Assembly: GCF_001423695.1 (NCBI RefSeq)
Contig: NZ_LMOZ01000001.1
Coordinates: 754,443-818,442 of the forward strand
DNA from: Leifsonia sp. Leaf336
GTDB taxonomy: Bacteria > Actinomycetota > Actinomycetes > Actinomycetales > Microbacteriaceae
Length of the DNA stretch: 64,000 nt
Direction: 5' to 3'
Shown here: one piece after another, positions 9,222-16,080 of the stretch
How positions within the stretch are numbered: position 1 is the stretch's first letter
Layout: each line of letters starts with the position of its first letter
Position numbers and translations under genes: made by a program
Notes under the pieces: model-generated
The model's input: the letters and a program-made list of their open reading frames with translations, nothing else
Told to the model about the DNA's origin: nothing
The model's database searches: none

Positions 9222-9531
9222 GCAGCGGATTCTGGCGCAGATCCGTGAGTTGGAGGGTGTCGTTCACCGGCTGGAGCGGGTACGTGACGCGGTCGGCGAG
9301 GTCGACGTCCAACGGCTCGAGGACGCCGGCGCTGGTCATTGGGCCGGTCAGAGGCGTGTTGCGTTCAAGACCGTCTTCGATGAGGCGCGGTCTAGTCATG
9401 CGCGGATCAGTTCGGAAATCGGAGACGCAATCGGTGATTGCAAGAGCAAGCAGCGTGCTTTGGCGGGCTCGATCAATCCGCTTGAGCACCCGCTGCTGTC
9501 GGCTGAGGCCTACTTGATCGCGCTGAATTGA
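9214..9531 (+). CDS. Small helical LXG-partner protein with WxG-like turn
   Basis: 105 residues, almost entirely helical: a first heptad-rich helix (ILAQIRELEGVVHRLERVRDAV), a turn containing HWAGQRR that mimics the W-x-G bend, and a second long helix. In Firmicutes, LXG toxins are preceded by one or two such proteins (DUF5082/DUF5344-type, or Lap targeting factors) that bind the LXG domain and pair it with the secretion machine. Family assignment rests on size, helical hairpin and position just upstream of the LXG gene. The start at 9214 overlaps the previous gene. Confidence 0.6.
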   Translation: MHEQRILAQIRELEGVVHRLERVRDAVGEVDVQRLEDAGAGHWAGQRRVAFKTVFDEARSSHARISSEIGDAIGDCKSKQRALAGSINPLEHPLLSAEAYLIALN

Positions 9532-9559
9532 TCGAGCCATACGAAGAGGGAGGTAGTCG

Positions 9560-9823
9560 TTGGCTACGAGAGGTATCAAGGAAGGCTTCCACCAGGAGTC
9601 GCGGAAGGTTTCCGAGTTGACGTCGGGTGTCGCCGAGATCAAGGACGCGTGGACCCGTGGGGAGCCGTTGAGGGTCCCCGGTGCGAGCACGGTGTCGGAG
9701 ATCTTCCAGGAGTTATCCGCGCTGATAGGGAATTACGGCCAGCTGGCGAAGAAGGACACCGAGGAGTTCGCCCGTTTTGGCGTGCAGATCGAGGTCCAGG
9801 ACCGTGAGGACGCGAAACGGTGA
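9560..9823 (+). CDS. Small helical LXG-partner protein, TTG start
   Basis: 87 residues with two predicted helices around a short linker (TRGEPLRVPGAST). It resembles the second small partner (DUF5344/WXG-like) of LXG operons. The start is a TTG at 9560, supported by a strong GGGAGG ribosome site at 9548-9553; no ATG or GTG gives a comparable protein. It precedes the LXG gene directly and overlaps its GTG (GTGA). Probably a co-secreted partner or chaperone of the toxin that follows. The mirror-image operon has an equivalent at 17633-17902. Function inferred from position. Confidence 0.55.
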   Translation: MATRGIKEGFHQESRKVSELTSGVAEIKDAWTRGEPLRVPGASTVSEIFQELSALIGNYGQLAKKDTEEFARFGVQIEVQDREDAKR

Positions 9824-11715
9824 GGGTGGTGGAGTTCTCTGCTGATGCGTGGCAGGGGTCGGCACCGGGGTTGCAGCAGGGATTGGCCGAGCGGATGGAC
9901 GCGGTGGACAAGCTGACCCAAGGTCTGCATGCGTTGGCGGAGTCGGGGAACATCACCGGCGAGGGCGCCGATGGGATGCGCGCCTATATCCGTGAGGTGC
10001 ATGTTCCGGTTCTGCAGTGCCTCCTGTTGGGTCTGTCGACGTTCCAGACCGCGGTGGGGGTGTATTGGGCGGGGTACCGGCAGGTGGATGCGGATGGGAA
10101 TTTCCATCTGGTGCGGGATGAGCATGAGACGCATGTGTTCCAGTTGGACGCCGGGATGCGCCAGTTGCGGGGTATCGGTTCCCAGTTGCGGCAGATCTCC
10201 GCGGACGCCTCCCGCCTGGTGTCGTTGGGGTCTGCGGGTGCTGGCGCGGTGGAGCGGACCGTGGATGACCTGCAGCGGATGCACCTGATCGCGAAAACGC
10301 AGTTGGAGACGTGGGAGGCGTACGAGGGCTCTGATCCCGGGTTCGCTCAGGTTCAGGAGCTGATCTCCCGACTGGGCGGAATCGTCAACCGGGTCGGGTC
10401 GGTCGACGTCGGTCGGGGCCGGTCTTATCTGCCGGGCAGCTTCCAGGCGGAACTGGTGCCGTTGGGCGAACTGGTGGAAGGGATGAGTCAGTACTGCCAA
10501 GACAACCAGCAGCGGGCGACCGAGGGCTGGCTGGACATGTTCGACAAGTACGCCCAGGATGTCGAGGCGGCGCGGCGTGAGCAGGCGTTGACGGATCTGA
10601 TTTGGGACGGCTTGCAGATCCTCGCCGGCGCCGTGGTAACCGTGATCGGGTTGGGTCTGACCCCATTCACGGCCGGGTTCTCCCTCAGCCTGACCGCCGC
10701 GGGCGGAATGCTGCTGGTGGGCGGGATCAACAACGCGATCAATCACGTCTCGATCGCCACGACCGGCAACGACTTCAATCTCGTCGGCATGGCCGCGGAC
10801 GCGATCGGGCAGTGGTATGACGTGAACGTCGTCCAGCCCCGTGCGGCTTCCGGGAACTGGGACAGCCAATTCTGGGCTGGAGTCGGCGCCGGGGTGGGCG
10901 GGGTCGTCCGCGCGGCCGCGGAGTTCAGTGTTAAAGACACCCACGACGGCCTCCTCGACCTGATCTACGACCGCAATGACGCCCGCAATGCCCTGTGGAA
11001 CCAACTCACAACAACGTTGGGCCAGGTCGCGGCCGGGAACCCGTTCGTGATCGGGGAGATCAGCGGGGAGATCGCCGGCGCACTCCTGCCCGGGGCCGTC
11101 GCCGCCAAAGCAGCTCGCCCGCTCGCGAAGGCCGCCAAATTGCCCGGGCGCGTCAAACCACCCATCATCACCGACCCACGCAAAGCCACCAGCGCACTCG
11201 ATCCGGCCAGAACTGTCGACGAAGCGGCAAGCCTGTTCATCCCGGGCCCAGCCGCCGCGAAGCTCAGCCGCGGAGGCGACCAGCTAACCAAAGCGGGTAG
11301 TGCGGAGGCGCTGATAGGTCTTACCCGCGCGCAACAGGCTCTCACTGACCAACTCCTGGCGGCCGGAGTCAAGATCGACGTCACCAAGGTACTTGATATC
11401 TGGGAAGCGCCGGGGGACAGAGTCGTGTGGTACGACGAGGGAAGAGCGACAGCCGCCAATCGGGGCGGCGCTGGTCTCGCGCACGTGCTTGAGCATGCAG
11501 ACGACTTCGCCAAGAAGGGCATAGCCAAACATGAAATTGCCGCTCTAGTGAAGAAGGCAATCCAGGAGAATAAAGTCGTGGGTCACCAGGGTTCCGGGAC
11601 GGGGCGTCCGGTGTACCGAGTCGAATTGGACGGCAGAATCGTTGATATCGCGATCACTGTTTCGAAGAATGGGTACATCGTCGGAGCTAATCCGACAAGC
11701 AAGTTTGGAAACTAG
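9820..11715 (+). CDS. LXG-type polymorphic toxin, probable RNase-like C-terminus
   Basis: 631 residues in three parts. Residues 1-230 are a long alpha-helical LXG-like targeting domain (VVEFSADAWQGSAPGLQQGL at the start). Residues 265-320 hold a hydrophobic stretch (ILAGAVVTVIGLGLTPF, then LLVGGINNAINH). The last 115 residues or so are a compact toxin module with GLAHVLEHADDFAKKGI, a GHQGSGTGRPVYRV strand pair and ITVSKNGYIVGANP. That pattern recalls BECR-fold (barnase/EndoU/colicin/RelE-like) RNases, with His, Arg and Lys as possible catalytic residues; this part is an inference. GC content drops across the toxin end, typical of exchanged tips. An immunity candidate follows four bases later. 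Confidence 0.75.
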   Translation: MRVVEFSADAWQGSAPGLQQGLAERMDAVDKLTQGLHALAESGNITGEGADGMRAYIREVHVPVLQCLLLGLSTFQTAVGVYWAGYRQVDADGNFHLVRDEHETHVFQLDAGMRQLRGIGSQLRQISADASRLVSLGSAGAGAVERTVDDLQRMHLIAKTQLETWEAYEGSDPGFAQVQELISRLGGIVNRVGSVDVGRGRSYLPGSFQAELVPLGELVEGMSQYCQDNQQRATEGWLDMFDKYAQDVEAARREQALTDLIWDGLQILAGAVVTVIGLGLTPFTAGFSLSLTAAGGMLLVGGINNAINHVSIATTGNDFNLVGMAADAIGQWYDVNVVQPRAASGNWDSQFWAGVGAGVGGVVRAAAEFSVKDTHDGLLDLIYDRNDARNALWNQLTTTLGQVAAGNPFVIGEISGEIAGALLPGAVAAKAARPLAKAAKLPGRVKPPIITDPRKATSALDPARTVDEAASLFIPGPAAAKLSRGGDQLTKAGSAEALIGLTRAQQALTDQLLAAGVKIDVTKVLDIWEAPGDRVVWYDEGRATAANRGGAGLAHVLEHADDFAKKGIAKHEIAALVKKAIQENKVVGHQGSGTGRPVYRVELDGRIVDIAITVSKNGYIVGANPTSKFGN

Positions 11716-11719
11716 AAAG

Positions 11720-12121
11720 ATGACATCACTGGCGAACGCTGAACTGAGTTCGGAATTGCCTCTGCGGTTGCGAATCTCCGCCGAGTTCTTTTGCGATCCT
11801 GTGTGGGTCACTGGTCAGGGCGTTATGGAAGACACGGACGGAAGCGCGCTCGGCTTCAGCAATGAACTGGTCCAGGATCTGCGCGAATGGTCCGAGGCGT
11901 ACAACGCCACCTACAACGACGATGATCCACAGGAAGGCGGCCCTCTTCCGGCTGATCATTTTGTTCGTGGTTTCGAGTTGGCGCGCCGTATCCGTCAGGT
12001 GACGCCTTCAGCGTGGACCGTCATCGCTCAGGACCCAGACAGCGGGCATGAGGTCGAAGTACCAATTGGTTCCGATCCCCGTGACTCCTCAGCTACGTGC
12101 GCAACTGACGGAGGTTTATGA
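11720..12121 (+). CDS. Probable immunity protein for the LXG toxin
   Basis: 133 residues, acidic, no signal peptide or membrane segment. It starts four bases after the toxin stop and shares the toxin tip's lower GC, the usual arrangement for a cognate immunity gene. Recognisable features are AEFFCDPVWV, the ELVQDLREWSEAYN helix and FELARRIRQV; these resemble small acidic immunity-type proteins seen beside actinobacterial toxins, but I cannot name a family. The start ATG at 11720 is preferred over the in-frame 11642, which lies inside the toxin gene. Its last codon is followed by an overlapping ATG (12118). Confidence 0.6.
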   Translation: MTSLANAELSSELPLRLRISAEFFCDPVWVTGQGVMEDTDGSALGFSNELVQDLREWSEAYNATYNDDDPQEGGPLPADHFVRGFELARRIRQVTPSAWTVIAQDPDSGHEVEVPIGSDPRDSSATCATDGGL

Positions 12122-12216
12122 CTGTGGGTCTTGTGTTTTCTGCTGAGTCGCTCGCGGGGTTCGGCCTGCGAAGACTCCGTGTGGTCAATCGTGGCTGCGG
12201 TGAGCCTCACGAGTAA
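12118..12216 (+). CDS. Short coupled reading frame, probable truncated gene
   Basis: A GGAGGT ribosome site at 12110-12115 and an ATG at 12118 overlapping the preceding TGA (ATGA) define a 32-codon frame beginning MTVGLVFSAESLAGFG and ending at TAA 12214-12216. Such a well-placed start for so short a product suggests the 5' stub of a formerly longer second cistron, cut by the recombination that brought in the toxin fragment downstream. No function can be assigned. Confidence 0.35.
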   Translation: MTVGLVFSAESLAGFGLRRLRVVNRGCGEPHE

Positions 12217-12302
12217 CTTTGCGTGGCGTTCAGCTCAAGACTCGATCATTCAAAATGAAGTATATGTGAGTGCTTCTATCCCTTTAGTCGACGAGTGGCC
12301 GC

Positions 12303-12468
12303 CGGGCACCGCAGGCAAGAGGGTTCGGCCACAATGGACAGCCGATTCGAGCGATTGACTTCACGGACCATGGACGCCTATCGGGTCATCCCGTGCCTCA
12401 CCAACACGTGTGGCGTCCAACCTAGCGGGGGTACGCCAAATCGCAGAAGGGCAGAGCCAGGAGAATGA
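12303..12468 (+). pseudogene. Toxin C-terminal tail fragment A (frameshifted)
   Basis: Two frames joined by a frameshift near 12417-12423 together spell a familiar tail of polymorphic toxins: GHNGQPIRAIDFTDHG and HPVPHQHVW in the first, then PSGGTPNRRRAEPGE and TGA in the second. The (R)-I-D-F-T-D-H-G segment followed by a His-rich piece and a GGTP end is common at the end of Rhs/LXG-like toxins. The TGA at 12466 overlaps the ATG of the next gene, preserving the toxin-immunity junction although the toxin is broken. No N-terminal targeting domain is present upstream. Confidence 0.5.
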
Positions 12469-12860
12469 GCGACCTCGTAAACGCCACTTTCTCAATGTTC
12501 CGCGGTGATGATCTGATCACTCTCAGCGACATCCTTGGTTCGATCAAGCCGAAGTCAAAGCTCGAATGGGTGGTGAAAATCCTCGACGTAACGACCGAAA
12601 GCACGTCCTCGCTCGACGTGCTCGAACTGGAGTCAAGAATCGCTGCATCGGCAGGAAAAGGAATTCGACTGACAGACGAAGAACTTGCAACCCTTGCCGA
12701 GGAGATACATCAGGTAATCGATTGCGATCTGGCCGGATTCATGCCTGATGCACCTGCGACTCAAGGCCAACCTGCTGTCGTGATCGAGGCATTCGATAGC
12801 AGCCAGTGGACTATCAGTGTGGACACAGATCGAGTGGCCATGAAGTTCGTCCTCGAATAG
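12465..12860 (+). CDS. Orphan immunity-type protein after toxin fragment A
   Basis: 131 residues, acidic, soluble, with helical segments (SLDVLELESRIAASAGKG, DEELATLAEEIHQVID) and a C-terminal strand pair ending DRVAMKFVLE. The ATG overlaps the stop of the preceding toxin-tail fragment, and purine-rich AGGAGA lies directly before it. Retention of an intact immunity gene next to a broken toxin end is typical of orphan modules in toxin arrays, where it can protect against related neighbours. I do not recognise the family; the immunity role is inferred from context. Confidence 0.5.
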   Translation: MSDLVNATFSMFRGDDLITLSDILGSIKPKSKLEWVVKILDVTTESTSSLDVLELESRIAASAGKGIRLTDEELATLAEEIHQVIDCDLAGFMPDAPATQGQPAVVIEAFDSSQWTISVDTDRVAMKFVLE

Positions 12861-12861
12861 G

Positions 12862-13103
12862 CGAACTTGTAGCGACGACCGGCGTTCGACACGCTCTCAA
12901 AGGGCTCGTACGCATGTTCCGCAGACAGCGTTCGTTGCAATCCTTAGCGGCTCGAGGCTTCAGGATACCCTCCGGAATGATGTGGGCGCAGACAACAAGT
13001 GGCTCCCGGGAGGCAGACTTCCGACCGGGGCGCCAGTGGCCGTATCGACGTCTACGGTCTCGCTCGAGCCGAAATCACCTCTACAAGCGATTGGAGTGGG
13101 CAG
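12862..13103 (+). pseudogene. Toxin C-terminal tail fragment B (frameshifted)
   Basis: One frame reads LRNDVGADNKWLPGGRLPTG (about 12965-13030). A second takes over within the GGGGCG run at 13027-13032 and reads ASGRIDVYGLARAEITSTSDWSG, running up to the ATG at 13104. Together they look like the last 60-80 residues of a polymorphic toxin interrupted by a frameshift. No start codon or targeting domain is found upstream; the fragment begins right after the previous immunity gene. The first frame stops at 13105, overlapping the next ATG. Confidence 0.4.
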
Positions 13104-13367
13104 ATGAATTTTCTGGACCAATATGTCTCGGCTGAGCACAGGTTCTCACTCGGGCAAGAATTGGGCGACGGAACGTTCTATCTCTCTATCCCGGTGTCTA
13201 ACGGGATCGTCGATTATGAGGAGTACTACAGGCTTAATGAGTCTGAGTTTCGGGACTTCCTCGCTGAGCCAGCGCACGCAGCTGTTCTGCTTGAGCGCTG
13301 TCGTCGCCGAGAAGAGGACGAGAGACTCATTCAGTCGCCTGGTTGGAATCGCGGGACGCCCGTTTAG
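13104..13367 (+). CDS. Orphan immunity-type protein after toxin fragment B
   Basis: 87 residues. Start ATG 13104 is supported by GGAG at 13092-13095; an in-frame GTG/ATG further upstream (12999) belongs to the toxin-tail remnant. The protein begins MNFLDQYVSAEHRFSLG and contains YYLxIPVSNG-like and DYEEYYRLNESEF segments and an Arg/Glu-rich helix near the end (LLERCRRREEDERL). This looks like a compact, charged immunity-type protein seen beside actinobacterial toxins (from memory, no family name). It is the second of three immunity-type genes left in the gap between the two cargo operons. Confidence 0.5.
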   Translation: MNFLDQYVSAEHRFSLGQELGDGTFYLSIPVSNGIVDYEEYYRLNESEFRDFLAEPAHAAVLLERCRRREEDERLIQSPGWNRGTPV

Positions 13368-13791
13368 GAAGCCCCCGAAATCGAGAGCTATGAATCATTG
13401 AAGGGTCATGAAGAGCCAGTCGAGCATCCGTCAATCATAGTTCTTATCCGTGATTCGATCGGGGTGCGAGGCTGGTAGCGGCTGTAAACAGCGCCGCCGA
13501 TGCGGTCGTTTTCACCATGTATGACGCGTTCGGTTTCAGTTGTGGGGCGGATAATCGTTTTGGATCATTCGGCTCCTTTCCTGTCGAAGTGGGCAGCGAT
13601 TCGCGCATTTGAAGGACGCGATGACTCCATGAACTCAAACCCTGAGTTCATTCGTGAGAATGCCGGAGCTTTTCTGAACCTAATGCGTTCGAGCGTGTCG
13701 CCGAGAGCGGGGTCGGCAGGTTTCGATACGCCGTTCACGAACCCGCTAGTGTAGGGCCCGGGTCATCAGGCCACTGCAGCCCGACCACGGG
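13368..13791 (+). other. Gene-free stretch with a degenerate coding remnant (13472-13612)
   Basis: No intact gene is seen. In frame 13472-13612 a remnant reads VNSAADAVVFTMYDAFGFSC and then PVEVGSDSRI before TGA. Another frame just upstream (13368-13475) reads HPSIIVLIRDSIGVRGW before TAG. Joined by a frameshift these could be the end of a further immunity-type protein. Other open frames here (for example 13500-13754) have no ribosome site and no protein-like features. The region is AT-richer than the housekeeping chromosome. Confidence 0.3.
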
Positions 13792-14328
13792 TCACCCGCG
13801 AGAGTCCGGCACAACCATGAAATGTGGCTTGCCCTCCGGGTCCAGCGCCGACTCACGTATCTCTTCCGGACTCAAATCGACATAGTGCGAGAACTTGATA
13901 AGTCCTATCGCGCCTCCGGCGCGAACGACGCTTTCACCGCGGTGGTGAAGCTCGTCTCGCGGGCCTGCGTCCGTGATCGTGAACCCCGGCGCCACCTTAT
14001 CCACAGTGACCGGGATCGAGACCACCAGCAGCCTCGGAAGGCGCCTCTCCTCACGGAGATCTTCCGCGAAGTAATAGATCAGGAACTTTTCCATGTCGGT
14101 CAATAGCGGTGTGGAGAACACCAGTTTCTCGTGGGTGTTGGAGCGCTGCGCCTGGGTGAGAACGAGCTGGTCGTCGACAATGCGGAGGAAGTTTCGAATC
14201 TCAGCCCCGCTGTTGGCGAATAGCCAACCATCGAATTGTTGCCAGAAGCTACCGCCGTAGCCAGCCGGTATCGCGACTTCGTTAACCCGCTCCACCATCG
14301 CTTGTACATCAGCATCGACAATGCTCAT
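13792..14328 (-). CDS. Imm61-like immunity protein for the TNT-type toxin tail
   Basis: 178 residues, soluble. Features recall the Imm61-type immunity family: FWQQFDGWLFANSG early on, then QAQRSNTHEKLVFSTPLLTD followed by an E-K-F-L-I-Y-Y-F helix and RRLPRLLV. Its ATG (14328) overlaps the TGA of the TNT tail (14325-14327), so the two were built as a toxin-immunity pair. In M. tuberculosis the TNT NADase is neutralised by a dedicated antitoxin (IFT) encoded next to it. The toxin here is frameshifted, leaving this gene as an orphan defender. Family name tentative, immunity role likely. Confidence 0.6.
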   Translation of the reverse strand: MSIVDADVQAMVERVNEVAIPAGYGGSFWQQFDGWLFANSGAEIRNFLRIVDDQLVLTQAQRSNTHEKLVFSTPLLTDMEKFLIYYFAEDLREERRLPRLLVVSIPVTVDKVAPGFTITDAGPRDELHHRGESVVRAGGAIGLIKFSHYVDLSPEEIRESALDPEGKPHFMVVPDSRG

Positions 14329-15001
14329 TCGGCTGCGCCTCCAGGAACTAGAACTCCCCTGTCGAGAAGGTCTCTTACGTTTTCGGTTTCACCCATTCGA
14401 TCTCGCACGACCATTTGGTAGCCACCGCCAGGACGGCCGAAGGCTCGGTCAATTTCGGCGTATTCGATGGTCCACCCTTTCGTACCCGGCGGCCAATCGT
14501 CAGCCAGGCGGTAGGAGTTGTACGGCTTTTCCAGCGAGTTTACCGGGAGGCTTCGTTCCTCGAACGAGGCGGGCCTCCCGCCCTTCATCACGCCGAGGTA
14601 CTCCCCGCTGTCCTCACCGATGCGGTCCACAGCGCTGCCGTGATCGCGGACGTACGCGGCAAGGTCGTGGTAGTCGCGCCGGGTACCCGGAACTGCACCA
14701 TCGTTCGGTGGGTACCGGTCCCAGTGGTGTGACCCGTGACAGCATCGGTTTCAACCTCGGTGTAGCGCACGTCGTATTCGTGCTTGCTGTAGGGGATCCC
14801 CGCGGGGCTGCGGCCCCAGGGAGCGTCAGGATCGGCGATCAGCTCGAACGTGGCCCGGTTGGTATCTGTGACGGGCGGGTAGGGGCGGTGCGCACCATGG
14901 TCGGCGACCGGGAGACCGTAGCGTGCGTCGCCCGGTTTGAGCGGACTATCCAGATGCGGCGTCCAACCGAGCTTCGTGTCCCGGGTGAAGGTCTGCGTGC
15001 A
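14325..15001 (-). pseudogene. TNT-type NAD glycohydrolase toxin tail, frameshifted and without its secretion domain
   Basis: Reading leftward, one frame carries TRDTKLGWTPH, then DTNRATFELIADPDAPWGRS and YSKHEYDVRYTEVETDAVTG. After a frameshift near 14730-14735 the next frame continues HHWDRYPPNDGAVPGTRRDY, DRIGEDSGEYLG, SFEERSLPV, PYNSYRL, AFGRPGGGYQM and LLDRGVLV. This succession is the TNT (DUF4237) domain of tuberculosis necrotizing toxin, which hydrolyses NAD+. Diagnostic pieces are P-P-N-x-G, the E-x-R-S-L-P motif and the FGxPGGG loop. No LXG or other export domain precedes it. A single indel would restore the frame, so sequencing error is possible, but the missing N-terminus makes it an orphan module regardless. 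Confidence 0.7.
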
Positions 15002-15021
15002 ACCAAAGAGAGACTCGGCAA

Positions 15022-15105
15022 TCTGCTCAGCGACCCTCTCGACAGGCCGAAAGCCTCGAAATACGCGCGGTTAGCATCAGCAACTATCCGTTCGCTTCTT
15101 ACCAC
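15022..15105 (-). pseudogene. N-terminal stub of a second copy of the membrane immunity gene
   Basis: From a GTG at 15105 the frame reads VADANRAYFEAFGLSRGSL, closely matching the start of the next gene upstream (IADANRTYFRALANTRGSL at residues 6-24 of 15237-16076). Similarity ends after about 28 residues, where the TNT tail begins in another frame. This is best read as the 5' end of a duplicated immunity gene joined by recombination to the foreign toxin tail. Short, so moderate confidence. Confidence 0.5.
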
Positions 15106-15236
15106 CTCGTGTTCACTCGCAACTCGCGACGCTTCAAGTCCACCCGCGGCCTTCCCTTCATCTCTTCATGCAGAACCGAGCTGGAATACGTCCGGTTCGC
15201 CCCAGCGGCAGTCGAATTACGCTCCTTCTAAGTCGC

Positions 15237-16076
15237 TCAGAAGCGCACGTACTTGGCAAAGACCCAGAAAAGTGTGAGCGCGACCGCGCTCCCCGTCACC
15301 CAGAGGACGACCTTTCGCGTCAGCTTGCGCCGCTCCTCTAACGGCCTCCGGCGCGGCCGGGCCTCCCAATAGACGCGATCCCTCGACTTCAAATACGCGA
15401 GGTAAGCGAACTCCACCGGAAGACTCGGCGTCACGCACGCGAAAAACACCAGCCCGGCCGCTCCCAACGAGTTCGCGAAGTACTGGCCTAAAGTCAGCAC
15501 GTTCGGTACTACGGTCACAACAGCGAAAATGACCCACAGCATCTTCGACCGCCCCGACCCCGAAATGGCCAGATAGTTGCCTACCGTGCGCTTAGCCGAA
15601 TGCCCCGACCGTAGACGATGCCGCAACATCAGAATGTGAGCCGCAGTTGAGCCGGCTAGCACAGCCAGGGCGATCCAACCGCCGAGGATGAACCACATCA
15701 TGGAGCGAGCGATGTCACCTGCGTTCAGGAATGCGGCGATTGCTAACGCCATGAGGCAGAGACAATAGACCAATGCAAGGGCTATTCCAGTCAAGAGCGT
15801 CGAGAAAAGGACTTGAAAGCGATAGGTCAATCGCTTGAACATTGACAGGAGTACGCCGAGAGCGCACGCCGCCATGACGACAACGTTCACGTTAAACAGA
15901 GGCCTCATTAGTGATTGGCCCTCGAGTGCCGAGGGATCAAGCATGCCCATGGTTAAAGCGCCGAGGATGATGACAACTGGGATCCCAAGCCCCGCGAGGT
16001 TTCCAAGGGATCCGCGGGTATTGGCCAGCGCACGGAAGTAAGTGCGATTCGCGTCCGCAATCGAAGTTGTTGCCAC
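15237..16076 (-). CDS. Polytopic membrane protein, probable immunity to the glycine-zipper LXG toxin
   Basis: 279 residues with about six hydrophobic helices (for example GIPVVIILGALTMGML, LFNVNVVVMAACALGVLL, TLLTGIALALVYCLCLMALA, MLWVIFAVVTVVPNVL and a last one at 255-275), joined by basic loops. The start lies four bases after the LXG toxin stop. In S. aureus the membrane-depolarising LXG toxin TspA is countered by multi-pass DUF443 proteins (TsaI); order, topology and toxin type are analogous here, although I cannot show sequence homology. The N-terminus is duplicated as a stub at 15022-15105. Could alternatively be a transport accessory. Confidence 0.55.
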   Translation of the reverse strand: MATTSIADANRTYFRALANTRGSLGNLAGLGIPVVIILGALTMGMLDPSALEGQSLMRPLFNVNVVVMAACALGVLLSMFKRLTYRFQVLFSTLLTGIALALVYCLCLMALAIAAFLNAGDIARSMMWFILGGWIALAVLAGSTAAHILMLRHRLRSGHSAKRTVGNYLAISGSGRSKMLWVIFAVVTVVPNVLTLGQYFANSLGAAGLVFFACVTPSLPVEFAYLAYLKSRDRVYWEARPRRRPLEERRKLTRKVVLWVTGSAVALTLFWVFAKYVRF

Positions 16077-16080
16077 AATC

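Noticed and set aside
12131-12358. 75-codon plus frame
   Set aside because: No ribosome site; overlaps better-supported short frame and toxin-tail remnant in other frames.
13500-13754. 84-codon plus frame
   Set aside because: No ribosome site and no protein-like pattern; another frame here shows a more convincing remnant.
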